This document shows positions 38,144 to 48,156 of a stretch of DNA of 64,000 nucleotides, in pieces. Position numbers and translations under genes: made by a program. The notes below the pieces were generated by a model. The model saw only the letters and a program-made list of their open reading frames with translations, searched no databases and was not told the DNA's origin. The stretch is from assembly GCA_017432885.1 (NCBI GenBank), contig JAFRIE010000033.1:62001-126000 (forward strand). The letters are read 5' to 3'. The stretch comes from Erysipelotrichaceae bacterium (GTDB lineage Bacteria > Bacillota_I > Bacilli_A > Erysipelotrichales > Erysipelotrichaceae). Numbering within the stretch: the stretch's first letter is position 1; the number at the start of each line of letters is the position of its first letter.

Positions 38144-41016
38144 AACAGCACCTCCAGCGTATGCGTCTTATTATCGTTCGGAATCTTTATTTCAGAAGTG
38201 GTATTGTTGCCGTCGAAGCGGTATAGGGTCCTGTTTCCGGATCTAAAGCCGTTGACTTGTCTGATAAGTATATTGATCGGCGTATCGCCCATGTTCAGAG
38301 TGTATTGGAAGGCATCGGTATTGATGATTGGATCGATCCTCAGACGATCGCCACCAAAATCAAGACCCAGGATCTCGTAGTATGCCAGGGTCAGCCAGGA
38401 AGCTGTACCCGACAGAATAGGCCCTATCCCTTCGCCAGTCTGGGAGTTGTTGTACTGAGTACAGAAACGCGGGTTGCCTTTCAGGATATAAGGGTTTTCC
38501 AGCGTCCTGTACGGAAGCGTTCTGTCGATCATGAAGAAAGCAAGATCCTTAAGATGTTTTGCCAGGTCAGGATCTTTCACTGTCTTGGCCTTTTTCAGAC
38601 AAGCCACCGTAAACATCATCGCAGCATGTTTAAATACACCGCCATTCTCCCTGTCTCCCGGGAAATAGAACGAAGATCCGGTTACGATACCGAGTTTGTC
38701 GTAATCGACCGGAGTGACCAGTTTCAGTCCGGCATCGGTCTTAAGATATTTTTCGATCACCTCTAGCATTGTTGCAATCTTTTCCTCGTCGGCAACATCA
38801 GCCAGCAGTGCCCAGGAGAAGCTGTTGAGATAATAGGTACCATCGATGTTTTCATCAAGAGAAAGGGAATCACCTGTCGAACCCAGATAGGCGTAGGAAC
38901 GTCCGTCATTGATCAGACAGCGGGCATAGTAGTTCTTGATCCAGGCGTTGCGGTTAATGGAATCGGAAACCGAAATGGAGATGTCATGACATTTATCGGA
39001 TACTTCTTTTTCCTGCAGCGCTTCTGCCATCTCGGCAAGTTCATCAGCAGCGATCTTCAGCAGACAGGCATTCATGACCGATTCGCTCTGGTTGGTTTCT
39101 AACGCGGTACCAAACTCCTGTTTCTTTTCCGCGATCTGCCGGTAATAGAGCCTCTCCTTCTCTGGACCGTCCAGGACGTTCTTGTCCAGCCTCAGACAGT
39201 CGTTCCAGTCAGCCTTGTCCAGTAAAGGCAAGCCGTGTTTCCCCACGGAGATCTTTCCGGAATACGTGACGATACTCTCAAGAGTCTTGTACAAAGGTCT
39301 TGTTTTGTCTGAATTCGCGATCTTGATCTCTTCTTTCAGGAAATCCAGATCTTTGCTTAAACGGAAATAGCGGTATACCGCCTGAACCAGCCAAAGGTGA
39401 TCATCCGAACACATGCCCGGTTCCTTACCTCTGGTCGTAAAGTTGTGGTAGGCGTAGCCGAATTCAAAGACGTTTTCCGCCCAAGACCGGATCAGTTTTT
39501 TGATCAGTTCATCCTGACCTGATGCGTGCATGTAGTACATCGAGGCAAATATATCCTGTATCTCTCGGAAACCGGTTTCCCGATAGGATTTCTGTGTCCA
39601 GGCAAAAGAGCGGGACACATAGGTCTGATAAAGAACCTGGAATGGGAGGTTTCTGGAAAGATAGGCGTCGGCATACGGATCGTTGTTTCTGAACTGCAGA
39701 AAGGAAGAATAACGTTTATTGTCACCGATCATTCTTTCATAGATCTCTTCCAGTCTGTACGGATTGCTGTATTTTGTATAAAGTGATTCCAGATGTTTAT
39801 CAAATAGTTCTCTGACATCTGTTTCATCATCATCCATACCGACAAAGCAGTCGATAACACTTTCTTTATTCAGACGGAAAGACTTTCCCATCGCAAAGAA
39901 AGCCGCCTGTCTGCGCGAATGCGCATTCGACAGATGCGAGATCATCTCCGGTCTTTCCAGAGAACCGGAACCGATGAAATCATACAGACTGGAACAGTAT
40001 TCGTCCATCGTCTGTCCATCCGTAAGCATCATGGCAAAACGTTTCTCGCTGTTGCATTCCTTCGGCTGATGGTGGGCAGTCATGGCGACCGGCCTGCCGT
40101 TTCTGTAATATAGTTCGCTCTCTACGACTACGTTGGCGTAGATGATGTCGCCGGCCAGAGTACCCGGATCGGTAATGCCGAACATGCCGGTAGCGACGAT
40201 CCTGAGATCTCTCGCTTTATCTTTCAGATTGATGATCCGGATACGCTGTACCTCGACGGCACTTGGCATGTTTCTTTCCTGAGGCAGCAGGAAAATGGTA
40301 CGGATGATACGCAGACCGCATTCGGTCTCGTAGGTGATGACTGTTCTGTTCTGCGAGTGACAGCAGTAAGCGGATCTGACGTTGTAGTTGATATCCAGGG
40401 AATAGAAGATCTGTTTTCCGTTTTCCGTAAGATAGAACTGCCTGTTCGCAGGTTCTCCGTTTTCATCCGGAGACAGCACATATCTGGTAGCCAGGACCTG
40501 TTTCTCCTGTTTTCCTCTGAAGGATCCGCGTCCGAACTCGTCTAAGACGGATTTCGGTGTCGACTGCAGACAGTCGGCGTATTCGCTCCTGTCTCCCAGT
40601 AGCAGGTTGATCGCGTAGTGCGAGCCGATGTGGTAGCCTTTCAGATCGATGATCAGTTCCCCGTTTTCATTGAGATAGCCCGGGGAGCTTTTGATTAGTG
40701 CACGGATCTTCTGAATGCGGTCAATAGCCTTTTCGTCCAGTTCCAAAGCCTGTTTCTCCACATACGCGCTCAGATCATCCCTGATCAGTATGTTTCCGCT
40801 GTAGCGGTTTAAAACACCGTAGATCACAGGATCATTGATCAGATGCATACAGATAGGCGCATAAGCATCAAGGCCAGTATAGACTATGACGCTGTCCCGG
40901 TCGGCATTCCTGAATAGTGCATCGTTTTTTCCGTACAGCCTGTCCTTAAAAACATCCTGCGCAAAGTCCAGGGCATCCTTCTTCTGTTTCCTGCTGGTTT
41001 CTATTTCAAAGTTCAT
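38140..41016 (-). CDS. Cellodextrin phosphorylase (GH94)
   Basis: The 958-residue cytoplasmic enzyme resembles clostridial cellodextrin phosphorylase along its length: an N-terminal beta-sandwich with QTTPKSV-like, FGRGSFRGK and ATRYVLSPDENG segments, then an (alpha/alpha)6 barrel. The catalytic Asp lies in ADWNDCLRLD and the phosphate-binding region in GDRENGGVFKHAAMM. It removes glucose-1-phosphate from the non-reducing end of cellotriose and longer chains. I chose ATG 41016, which has AAGGAG eight bases upstream; an in-frame start at 41034 precedes that site. It is preceded by a terminator that likely lowers its level relative to cellobiose phosphorylase. Confidence 0.93.
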   Translation of the reverse strand: MNFEIETSRKQKKDALDFAQDVFKDRLYGKNDALFRNADRDSVIVYTGLDAYAPICMHLINDPVIYGVLNRYSGNILIRDDLSAYVEKQALELDEKAIDRIQKIRALIKSSPGYLNENGELIIDLKGYHIGSHYAINLLLGDRSEYADCLQSTPKSVLDEFGRGSFRGKQEKQVLATRYVLSPDENGEPANRQFYLTENGKQIFYSLDINYNVRSAYCCHSQNRTVITYETECGLRIIRTIFLLPQERNMPSAVEVQRIRIINLKDKARDLRIVATGMFGITDPGTLAGDIIYANVVVESELYYRNGRPVAMTAHHQPKECNSEKRFAMMLTDGQTMDEYCSSLYDFIGSGSLERPEMISHLSNAHSRRQAAFFAMGKSFRLNKESVIDCFVGMDDDETDVRELFDKHLESLYTKYSNPYRLEEIYERMIGDNKRYSSFLQFRNNDPYADAYLSRNLPFQVLYQTYVSRSFAWTQKSYRETGFREIQDIFASMYYMHASGQDELIKKLIRSWAENVFEFGYAYHNFTTRGKEPGMCSDDHLWLVQAVYRYFRLSKDLDFLKEEIKIANSDKTRPLYKTLESIVTYSGKISVGKHGLPLLDKADWNDCLRLDKNVLDGPEKERLYYRQIAEKKQEFGTALETNQSESVMNACLLKIAADELAEMAEALQEKEVSDKCHDISISVSDSINRNAWIKNYYARCLINDGRSYAYLGSTGDSLSLDENIDGTYYLNSFSWALLADVADEEKIATMLEVIEKYLKTDAGLKLVTPVDYDKLGIVTGSSFYFPGDRENGGVFKHAAMMFTVACLKKAKTVKDPDLAKHLKDLAFFMIDRTLPYRTLENPYILKGNPRFCTQYNNSQTGEGIGPILSGTASWLTLAYYEILGLDFGGDRLRIDPIINTDAFQYTLNMGDTPINILIRQVNGFRSGNRTLYRFDGNNTTSEIKIPNDNKTHTLEVLL

Positions 41017-41032
41017 AATTATCTCCTTAAGC

Positions 41033-41060
41033 AAAAAAAGCGGACTGTTTCATCCGCTTA
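41033..41060 (-). terminator. Hairpin between cellobiose and cellodextrin phosphorylase genes
   Basis: On the minus strand AGCGGA pairs with TCCGCT around an eight-base loop and is followed by seven Ts. The next gene starts about 16 bases further on, so this is likely an attenuating terminator. Confidence 0.75.
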
Positions 41061-41064
41061 TTCT

Positions 41065-43494
41065 CTACATGATGATCTCGACGTTGACATCCTTCTTTCT
41101 GGATAGAGGAATGACATTTCCCTCTACCGCCTTGTCGTCGACGATCAGCTGTCTGACGCCCTTCTGCGCCTTGTTTGGATTAGAGATCGTAATGTGGTAC
41201 ATCGTTCCTCTAAACAGACGGTTGACCTTATATTCCCTTACTCGGTCAGGAATGCACGGATCAACGCGCAGTCCGTCGTAATCCGGCTGTATGCCGAGTA
41301 TTCCCTGGGTCAGAACAGTAAAGGTCCAGGCGGCAGTTCCGGTCAGCCAGGAGTTCTTGCCTTCGCCAAATGTCGGCGCATCCTTGCCCGCAACCATCTG
41401 ACAGTAGACATAAGGCTCCGTACGATGGATTTCGGAGATCTCCTCCAGGAAAGTCGGACAGGTCTTCTTGTACAGGTCAAAAGCCCTGTTTCCGTGTCCC
41501 ATGACCGTTTCCGCAAAAATGATCCAAGGATTGTTGTGACAGAAGATACCGGCATTCTCCTTGTATCCAGGAGGGTAAGAAGAGATCTCGCCAAGATTGA
41601 GTCTGTAGGTCGTATAGGCAGGATTGTTCAGTACGATACCGTATTTGGTCTCCAGTCTTTCCTGAACGGCATCCAATGCTTTCTGGGCTTCTCCTGTTTC
41701 CACACCGACTCCGGCCATGATACACATGCCCTGTGGTTCGATAAAGATCTTACCTTCACTGTTGAAATGCGATCCGATCTTCTTTCCAAAGGCGTCATAG
41801 GCTCTAAGGAACCAGTTGCCGTCCCATCCGTCTTTCAAAATGGCCTTCTCCATGTTCTTGACGGCTTTCTCGGCTTTTTTTGCCTCTTCATCCTTATCCA
41901 GATGTTTCAGCAGTTCCGCATATGCCTTGCCGTATTTCACAAACATACCGGCAATAAATACGGATTCCGCAACCGGTCCCTCGCTTGGTCCGGTGATCTG
42001 GAAAGATTCACCCGGATGCCTGGAGAAGCAGTTTAGATTCAGACAGTCGTTCCAGTCGGCTCTGCCGATCAATGGAAGCTTGTGCGGACCCAGATTGTTT
42101 AAGGTATAGTTGAAACTTCTTCTAAGATGTTCCAGCAGACTATCCGCAAGTTCCGGCCGGTTATCGAAATCGACTTTCTCGTTGAGGATGTTCCAGTCGC
42201 CCGTTTCCCTGATATAGGCATCGGTGCAGGCGATCAGCCACAGCGGGTCATCGTTGAAGCCGCCACCGATATCGGAATTACCCTTCTTGGTCAGAGGCTG
42301 ATACTGATGATAGGCGCCTCCGTCTTCCTTCTGTGTGGCAGCAATGTCCAGAATCCTCTGTCTGGCTCTTTCCGGAATCATGTGGACAAATCCCAGCAGG
42401 TCCTGGCAGGAATCCCGGAAGCCCATGCCTCTGCCGATACCCGATTCATAATAGGAAGCGGAACGCGACATGTTGAAGGTGACCATGCACTGGTAGGCGT
42501 TCCAGATGTTGACCATTCTGTTGACCTTGTCGTTCTCAGTCGATACTTCAAAACGTGATAGAAGTTCATCCCAGAAATCACGCAGGATCTTCAATCCTTC
42601 ATCAAACTTCTTGTTGGTATTGTATTTTTCCATCAGCTTTCCAGCTGGTTCTTTATTAATGATGGAAGGAGCGATGAATTTCTTCTTCTCCGGTACTTCG
42701 ACATAAGCGAGTCCGAAAATAACATCGTAGGATTCCCCGGCTTTCAGCTTCAGATGAATATGATGCGCACCGACCGGTTGCCAGCCATGGGCGATCGAGT
42801 TGAAGCATTTCCCCTCGATGACGGCCTTTGGCGCAGCAGGCGAACCGTAGACGCCCATGAAGGCGTCCCTGGAAGTATCAAAGGAAGTGATCTTTCTGTT
42901 CGCAAAGAAAGCTGCATAGTGGTTTCTTCTTTCCCGGTATTCCGTCTTGTGGTAGATCACGGATCCATCCACTTCCACCTCACCGGTCGAATAGTTACGC
43001 TGGAAATTAGTCGTATCATCCTGAGCATCCCAGAGACAGAACTCGATAAAGGAGAAGAGATCGAGTTCTCTCTCTGTCTTGTCACTGTTTTTCACGGTGA
43101 CCCTGTTCAGGAGGATGCTGTCGTTTTTCGGAACATAGAGTTCCTGAGAAACTTCGATTTTGTTCTTGCTTCCGCTAATGATTGAATAACCCATGCCGTG
43201 ACGGCACTGATAGCTGTCAAGCTTCGTCTTGACCGGCTGCCATCCCGGATTCCAGACTGTTTTATTATCCTTAATATAGATGTGGAAACCGTCCTGATCC
43301 AAAGGAAGGTTATTGTAGCGGTATCTGGTCAGTCTTCTCAGACGGGCGTCCTTATAAAAGGCATAACCTCCCGCGGTATTGGACAGCAGGGCGAAGAAGT
43401 CGTCGCTGCCTAAATAGTTGATCCAAGGAAGCGGCGTTTCCCATTTGTTGATCACATATTCTCTGTTTTTATCATCAAAATAGCCGAATTTCAT
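41065..43494 (-). CDS. Cellobiose phosphorylase (GH94)
   Basis: The 809-residue enzyme has the length and landmarks of cellobiose phosphorylase: [15 protein letters not shown] at the start, LPWINYLG, the [12 protein letters not shown] catalytic-Asp segment near residue 490, and the [28 protein letters not shown]-type C-terminal barrel loop. It splits cellobiose with phosphate to glucose-1-phosphate and glucose. GGAGGAATCAT precedes the ATG. It is the first gene of the minus-strand operon, and its promoter is overlapped by a LacI-type operator. Confidence 0.95.
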   Translation of the reverse strand: MKFGYFDDKNREYVINKWETPLPWINYLGSDDFFALLSNTAGGYAFYKDARLRRLTRYRYNNLPLDQDGFHIYIKDNKTVWNPGWQPVKTKLDSYQCRHGMGYSIISGSKNKIEVSQELYVPKNDSILLNRVTVKNSDKTERELDLFSFIEFCLWDAQDDTTNFQRNYSTGEVEVDGSVIYHKTEYRERRNHYAAFFANRKITSFDTSRDAFMGVYGSPAAPKAVIEGKCFNSIAHGWQPVGAHHIHLKLKAGESYDVIFGLAYVEVPEKKKFIAPSIINKEPAGKLMEKYNTNKKFDEGLKILRDFWDELLSRFEVSTENDKVNRMVNIWNAYQCMVTFNMSRSASYYESGIGRGMGFRDSCQDLLGFVHMIPERARQRILDIAATQKEDGGAYHQYQPLTKKGNSDIGGGFNDDPLWLIACTDAYIRETGDWNILNEKVDFDNRPELADSLLEHLRRSFNYTLNNLGPHKLPLIGRADWNDCLNLNCFSRHPGESFQITGPSEGPVAESVFIAGMFVKYGKAYAELLKHLDKDEEAKKAEKAVKNMEKAILKDGWDGNWFLRAYDAFGKKIGSHFNSEGKIFIEPQGMCIMAGVGVETGEAQKALDAVQERLETKYGIVLNNPAYTTYRLNLGEISSYPPGYKENAGIFCHNNPWIIFAETVMGHGNRAFDLYKKTCPTFLEEISEIHRTEPYVYCQMVAGKDAPTFGEGKNSWLTGTAAWTFTVLTQGILGIQPDYDGLRVDPCIPDRVREYKVNRLFRGTMYHITISNPNKAQKGVRQLIVDDKAVEGNVIPLSRKKDVNVEIIM

Positions 43495-43511
43495 ATGATT
43501 CCTCCATTGTT

Positions 43512-43525
43512 CTTAAACGATTAAG
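43512..43525. promoter_or_regulatory. LacI-type operator O1, minus-strand promoter
   Basis: CTTAAACGATTAAG is a near-perfect palindrome with the central CG of LacI-family sites. It covers the predicted transcription start of the cellobiose phosphorylase operon. Confidence 0.7.
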
Positions 43526-43529
43526 TTAA

Positions 43530-43558
43530 GTATAACCCATTTTTCGCAATAATAACAA
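43530..43558 (-). promoter_or_regulatory. Promoter of the phosphorylase operon
   Basis: On the minus strand TTGTTA (43558-43553) and TTATAC (43535-43530) are separated by exactly 17 bases, with operator O1 immediately downstream. Confidence 0.65.
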
Positions 43559-43575
43559 GCGATTTTAAGGGATTT

Positions 43576-43587
43576 GGAAACGTTTAC
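43576..43587. promoter_or_regulatory. LacI-type operator O2, between the divergent promoters
   Basis: GGAAACGTTTAC centres on AAACGTTT and lies 10 bases upstream of the -35 box of the transporter promoter. It could bind the local LacI protein or CcpA. Confidence 0.6.
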
Positions 43588-43596
43588 AGATTTTTG

Positions 43597-43624
43597 TTGA
43601 CATTTTTGAGAAATATGTCATACT
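43597..43624 (+). promoter_or_regulatory. Promoter of the cello-oligosaccharide transporter operon
   Basis: TTGACA (43597-43602) is an ideal -35; CATACT (43619-43624) is the -10, 16 bases away. Operator O3 follows within about 10 bases of the predicted start. Confidence 0.65.
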
Positions 43625-43633
43625 TAAATTAAC

Positions 43634-43646
43634 GAAAACGTTTAAG
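43634..43646. promoter_or_regulatory. LacI-type operator O3, plus-strand promoter
   Basis: GAAAACGTTTAAG shares the AAACG core and TTAAG arm with O1 and lies just downstream of the transporter transcription start, where repressor would block elongation. Confidence 0.65.
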
Positions 43647-43728
43647 TAGACTTTTCCGGTCTACCTGGACGTAACAGTTGCTTATGTGTAGCTGATACAC
43701 AATTACTTAATAGGAAGGGAGAGAAATA

Positions 43729-45051
43729 ATGAAAAAACTGTTAAGTATCTTATTGGCTCTGCTCATGGTCCTTTCTTTAGCTGCCTGCGGACAGAAAGAA
43801 GAACCGGCTCCTGTAGAAGAGGGCGAGGGCAAAGTATTCCACATTTATGCCTGGAATGAAGAATTTAAAGGTTTCTTTGAGAAATACTATACCGTACCTG
43901 AAGGCATCGAAGTAGTATGGACCATCGTACCGAATGAAGGAACACAGTATCAGGATGCTCTGGACCTGGCTCTGATGAATCAGGATTCCGCATCTGCCGA
44001 CGACAAAGTCGACATGTTCCTGGCTGAAGCCGACTACATCTTAAAGTATACGAATTCTCCATATACGCAGGATGTCAAGGCCTTAGGCGTTACCGACTTC
44101 TCCAACACTTATCCTTACACTGTTGAAGCTGCTTCTGACGCTTCCGGCGTCGTTAAGGGCGTTTCCTTCCAGTGCTGCCCTGCCGGCATGATCTACCGTC
44201 GTTCCATCGCGTTAGACGTATTAGGCACAGACGATCCGGCTGAAGTACAGGCCGCTGTCGCTGACTGGGACAAGTACAGAGAAGTAGCTGCCAAAGCTGC
44301 AGAAAAGGGCTACATCATGACTGCTTCCTATGCTGAAGACTACCGTGTATTCTCAAACAACACTTCTTCTCCATGGGTTGATGCCAACAACAATCTCCAG
44401 ATCGACGGCGCTATCCAGGCTTGGATGGATCAGGCTGAAGACTTCGTAGCAAAAGGCTACACCCTGACTTCCGGCGTATGGGATGCTGAAACAACTGAAC
44501 AGGCCGCAAAAGACGGCAAGGCATTCTGCTTCTTCGGACCTGCCTGGTACTACAACTTCTGCATGGGCCCAGCATTCGGCGCAGACGCTGAAGCTGCCGG
44601 CACTGACTCCATCGGTGACTGGGGCCTGGTAGACGGTCCTCAGGCATTCTTCTGGGGCGGCACCTGGCTGCTTGCTGCTACCGGTTCCGACAACCCTACC
44701 ATGGTTGCTGATGTCATGAACGCTTTCATCAACGACGAAGAACTCTGTACCAACCTGATCAAGAACGAAGCTCAGTTCACGAACAACCAGGCTGTCAACA
44801 ACAAGTTCGCTGCTGATCCTGAATTCGGAAACAGATACTTAGGCGGTCAGAACGATACAGCTGTCTTCGCAGCAGGCGCTAAGAACATCAAGTTCCAGAA
44901 CCAGACTATTTATGATCAGGGCTGCAACGAAGGTCTCCAGAATGCATTCGTAGAATATCTGAAAGGCACTGTTACAAAAGAAGAAGCCATGAACAACTTC
45001 TACAAGGCTCTGAAAGAGAAATACCCTGCAATCAACGTACCGGAAGCTTAA
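43729..45051 (+). CDS. Sugar ABC transporter substrate-binding lipoprotein
   Basis: The 440-residue protein has a lipoprotein signal ending in LAAC (Cys-20), then an acidic spacer and a type 2 solute-binding fold (family 1, MalE-like) with a Trp/Phe-rich cleft, seen for example in FFGPAWYYNFCMGPAFG. Divergence from cellobiose and cellodextrin phosphorylases and linkage to two GH5 enzymes indicates cello-oligosaccharides as ligand. A GGGAGAG site precedes ATG 43729. A strong hairpin follows the gene. Sequence alone does not say which chain length is bound. Confidence 0.9.
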   Translation: MKKLLSILLALLMVLSLAACGQKEEPAPVEEGEGKVFHIYAWNEEFKGFFEKYYTVPEGIEVVWTIVPNEGTQYQDALDLALMNQDSASADDKVDMFLAEADYILKYTNSPYTQDVKALGVTDFSNTYPYTVEAASDASGVVKGVSFQCCPAGMIYRRSIALDVLGTDDPAEVQAAVADWDKYREVAAKAAEKGYIMTASYAEDYRVFSNNTSSPWVDANNNLQIDGAIQAWMDQAEDFVAKGYTLTSGVWDAETTEQAAKDGKAFCFFGPAWYYNFCMGPAFGADAEAAGTDSIGDWGLVDGPQAFFWGGTWLLAATGSDNPTMVADVMNAFINDEELCTNLIKNEAQFTNNQAVNNKFAADPEFGNRYLGGQNDTAVFAAGAKNIKFQNQTIYDQGCNEGLQNAFVEYLKGTVTKEEAMNNFYKALKEKYPAINVPEA

Positions 45052-45071
45052 TAGCGGTATCATTAAATAGA

Positions 45072-45107
45072 CACTGTGGCAGGGGTAAAACTCTGCCACA
45101 GTTTTTT
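45072..45107 (+). terminator. Terminator/attenuator after the sugar-binding protein gene
   Basis: ACTGTGGCAG pairs with CTGCCACAGT around a ten-base loop, followed by TTTTTT. The permease starts about 58 bases later without a clear promoter. Confidence 0.85.
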
Positions 45108-45164
45108 AAACAAAGCACAGAAAAGCGTTTCTTACCTTGTTTAAAAGAAAGAAAGGAAAATCGT

Positions 45165-46106
45165 ATGGCAAAAGAAAATAAGAAAAAGCACCGCAGGTCG
45201 GTCAGCTATGCGAAGTGGGCATATATCTTCATTACGCCCTTCTTCATCTCCTATATCCTGTTCACGCTGATCCCGCAGTTCCTTACGATCTACAACAGTT
45301 TCTTTGAAAACTACCGTAACGGACTGGAACAGATCGGACCGAACTTTGTCGGATTAGGAAACTATATACAGCTGCTGACGCCGGACAAAAACGGCACGAT
45401 CGACTTCCTGCGCTACCTGGGCAACTCGCTGTCCATGTGGATCGTCGGAGCGATCCCGCAGTTTCTCGTCGCCCTGCTGCTGGCGGTTCTGTTCACCAGT
45501 TCCCGTCTGAACCTCAAAGGCCAGGGACTGGCCAAGACCATCATCTACATGCCAAACCTGATCATGGCATCCGCGTTCTCCATGCTGGTGTTCTCCCTGT
45601 TTTCGAATGTCGGACCCATCAACAAGCTTCTGGTCTCATCGGGTATCCTGGAGAAATCCTTCGAATTCTTCGCCTACAAGATCCCGGTTAGAACGATTAT
45701 CGCTTTCATGAACTTCATCATGTGGTTCGGCAATACGACCATCGTCCTGATGGCGGGTATCATGGGTATCGATCAGAGCCTGTTTGAATCGGCCAACCTC
45801 GACGGGGCAAATTCCATCCACGTATTCTTCGATATCACCCTGCCGTTGCTGATGCCGATCCTGTCGTATGCCCTGATCACTTCCATGATTGGCGGTATCC
45901 AGATGTTTGATATCCCTCAGGTCATTTCCAATGGCAAGGGCACCCCGAACATGACATCAACAACCGTCATCATGATGCTGAACAACTACCTCGGCATATC
46001 CAAGAATTACGGTATGTCGGGCGCCTTGTCGGTAATGCTGTTTGTCATCACCGGCATCCTGGGCATGTTCGTCTACCGCTCATTAGCGAAGCAGTATAAG
46101 GACTAG
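45165..46106 (+). CDS. Sugar ABC transporter permease (MalF-like)
   Basis: The 313-residue membrane protein has a basic N terminus and six hydrophobic segments of the MalF class. The conserved EAA loop is visible in QSLFESANLDGANSIHVFFDITLPLLMP. It forms the channel with the next gene. A AGAAAGGAAA site precedes ATG 45165. Confidence 0.92.
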   Translation: MAKENKKKHRRSVSYAKWAYIFITPFFISYILFTLIPQFLTIYNSFFENYRNGLEQIGPNFVGLGNYIQLLTPDKNGTIDFLRYLGNSLSMWIVGAIPQFLVALLLAVLFTSSRLNLKGQGLAKTIIYMPNLIMASAFSMLVFSLFSNVGPINKLLVSSGILEKSFEFFAYKIPVRTIIAFMNFIMWFGNTTIVLMAGIMGIDQSLFESANLDGANSIHVFFDITLPLLMPILSYALITSMIGGIQMFDIPQVISNGKGTPNMTSTTVIMMLNNYLGISKNYGMSGALSVMLFVITGILGMFVYRSLAKQYKD

Positions 46107-46116
46107 GAGGATCCAT

Positions 46117-46977
46117 ATGAAAAACTCAAACAAAAAAGCCAGGATATCTTTGATCATCAGCCGTATACTCGCATACGGATTCGTATTCCTTCTGTGTTTC
46201 CTGTGCCTGTTCTGCTTTATCCTCCTGATCCTGATGGCATCTAAGTCCAATTCACAAATGCAGGGAGCCTTCAACTTCCGTTGGGGCGGCCACTTCATGG
46301 AAAATCTCAAAAACGCCTGGAACGACTTTTCCATCAATATTCCGGTAGGTATGGTCAACAGCTTCATCGTTGCGATGAGCTCCGCTCTGATCACAACCTA
46401 CTTCTCGGCACTGACCGCCTATGGCGTCCATGTCTACAATTTTAGACTGAAAAACGTCATCTTTACCTTCATCATGGCCATCATGATGATTCCTTCCCAG
46501 GTATCGGCAGTTGGCTTTATTCAGCTGGCCTACAAGTTCGGTCTCACCAACAAGCTCTGGCTGCTGATCGTCCCGAGCATCGCCGCTCCGGTAGTTTTCT
46601 TCTACATGAAGCAGTATCTGGAAAGCGTGCTGCCGCTGGAAATGGTTGAAGCGGCCAGGATAGACGGATCCAACGAATTCCGTATCTTCAATGAGATCGT
46701 ACTGCCGATCATGAAACCGGCGGTTGCTGTACAGATGATCTTCTCGTTCGTATCCTCCTGGAACAACTACTTCATGCCGGCGCTGCTGCTGACGAAGGAA
46801 AAATACAAGACCGTTCCGATCATGATTGCCAACCTGCGTTCCGCAGACTATTCCAAATTCGACCAGGGCAAAGTATTCATGTTCATCCTGCTGGCTATCC
46901 TGCCGGTAATGATCGTGTATACGATCCTGTCAAAATCTATTATCAAAGGTGTCACTTCAGGAAGTGTGAAAGGTTAG
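46117..46977 (+). CDS. Sugar ABC transporter permease (MalG-like)
   Basis: The 286-residue membrane protein has six hydrophobic segments and the MalG EAA loop, LPLEMVEAARIDGSNEFRIF. GGAGG lies seven to eight bases before ATG 46117. It pairs with the preceding permease, and the ATPase that energises the complex follows directly, making the cluster self-contained. Confidence 0.92.
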   Translation: MKNSNKKARISLIISRILAYGFVFLLCFLCLFCFILLILMASKSNSQMQGAFNFRWGGHFMENLKNAWNDFSINIPVGMVNSFIVAMSSALITTYFSALTAYGVHVYNFRLKNVIFTFIMAIMMIPSQVSAVGFIQLAYKFGLTNKLWLLIVPSIAAPVVFFYMKQYLESVLPLEMVEAARIDGSNEFRIFNEIVLPIMKPAVAVQMIFSFVSSWNNYFMPALLLTKEKYKTVPIMIANLRSADYSKFDQGKVFMFILLAILPVMIVYTILSKSIIKGVTSGSVKG

Positions 46978-46986
46978 GAATAAAAT

Positions 46987-48141
46987 ATGTCAGATGTAAG
47001 ATTGATCAATATCAAGAAAATATATCCGTTTACGGAAAGCAGAAAAGACCAGAAAGAAAACAAGAAAAACAATCTGCAGATCACCAATGAAGGTGTTGTC
47101 GCCGTTCAGGAATTCAACCTGGACATTGCCGACAAAGAGTTTATCGTACTGGTCGGTCCTTCCGGCTGCGGCAAGTCTACAACACTCAGAATGGTTGCCG
47201 GTCTTGAAGAGATCTCCTCGGGGGAACTCTACATCGACGGCGAATACATGAACGATGTTGCTCCGAAAGACAGGGATATTGCCATGGTCTTCCAGTCTTA
47301 TGCCCTCTATCCGCATATGACCGTCTACGACAACATGGCTTACTCCCTGAAGATCAAACACACCCCAAAGGAAGAGATTGAAAGAAAGGTTCAGGAAGCG
47401 GCCGAGATCTTGGATATTACCCAGTATCTCAAGAGAAAGCCTAAGGCCTTGTCCGGCGGTCAGAGACAGCGTGTCGCGATCGGCCGGGCTATCGTCAGAG
47501 ATCCTAAGGTACTGCTGATGGATGAACCTCTCTCCAACCTGGATGCGAAACTGAGAAACCAGATGAGAGCCGAGATCATCAAGCTGAGAAAACGCATCAA
47601 CACGACCTTTATCTACGTTACCCATGACCAGACGGAAGCCATGACTTTAGGCGACAGAATCGTCGTCATGAAAGACGGCTTCATTCAGCAGATCGGTACT
47701 CCTCAGGAGGTCTATGACCACCCAAGAAACCTCTTCGTATCCGGCTTTATCGGCACTCCGCAGATGAACTACTTCGATGCGAAGCTGATCAGAGAAGACG
47801 GCAAGTATGCAGTGGTTTCTGACGGCTACAAGGTCGTGCTGGCCGATGAGAAACAGGAAAGACTCTCTGCCAAAGGCATTGAGGAACAGGACGTCGTCCT
47901 AGGCGTCAGACCTGACCACATCATCTTAGGAAACGAGGGTATCAGGGGTAGAGTCGACGTTTCCGAACTGATGGGACCTTCCTGCCACCTACACATGAGT
48001 GTAGGCGACAAGGATGTCATCGCCATCGTACCGACCGAAGGCAAGGCCGTCGACTACATGAACAAAGAAGTATCGCTGAATTTCAACGGCAGTGTCTGCC
48101 ACGTCTTCTCGAAGGACAGTGGACTGAATCTGGAATTCTAA
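46987..48141 (+). CDS. Sugar ABC transporter ATP-binding protein (MsmK/UgpC type)
   Basis: The 384-residue ATPase has Walker A GPSGCGKST near residue 57, signature LSGGQRQRVAIGRAI, Walker B VLLMDEPLSNLD, and a C-terminal TOBE/OB regulatory domain from about residue 250. A Lys/Asn-rich insertion of about 15 residues near positions 20-35 separates the first strand from the usual start of the fold, a variant seen in other clostridial sugar ATPases. Many Bacillota share one such ATPase among several sugar importers; here it is encoded within the locus. Confidence 0.93.
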   Translation: MSDVRLINIKKIYPFTESRKDQKENKKNNLQITNEGVVAVQEFNLDIADKEFIVLVGPSGCGKSTTLRMVAGLEEISSGELYIDGEYMNDVAPKDRDIAMVFQSYALYPHMTVYDNMAYSLKIKHTPKEEIERKVQEAAEILDITQYLKRKPKALSGGQRQRVAIGRAIVRDPKVLLMDEPLSNLDAKLRNQMRAEIIKLRKRINTTFIYVTHDQTEAMTLGDRIVVMKDGFIQQIGTPQEVYDHPRNLFVSGFIGTPQMNYFDAKLIREDGKYAVVSDGYKVVLADEKQERLSAKGIEEQDVVLGVRPDHIILGNEGIRGRVDVSELMGPSCHLHMSVGDKDVIAIVPTEGKAVDYMNKEVSLNFNGSVCHVFSKDSGLNLEF

Positions 48142-48156
48142 GAAGAAGGAGAAGGA

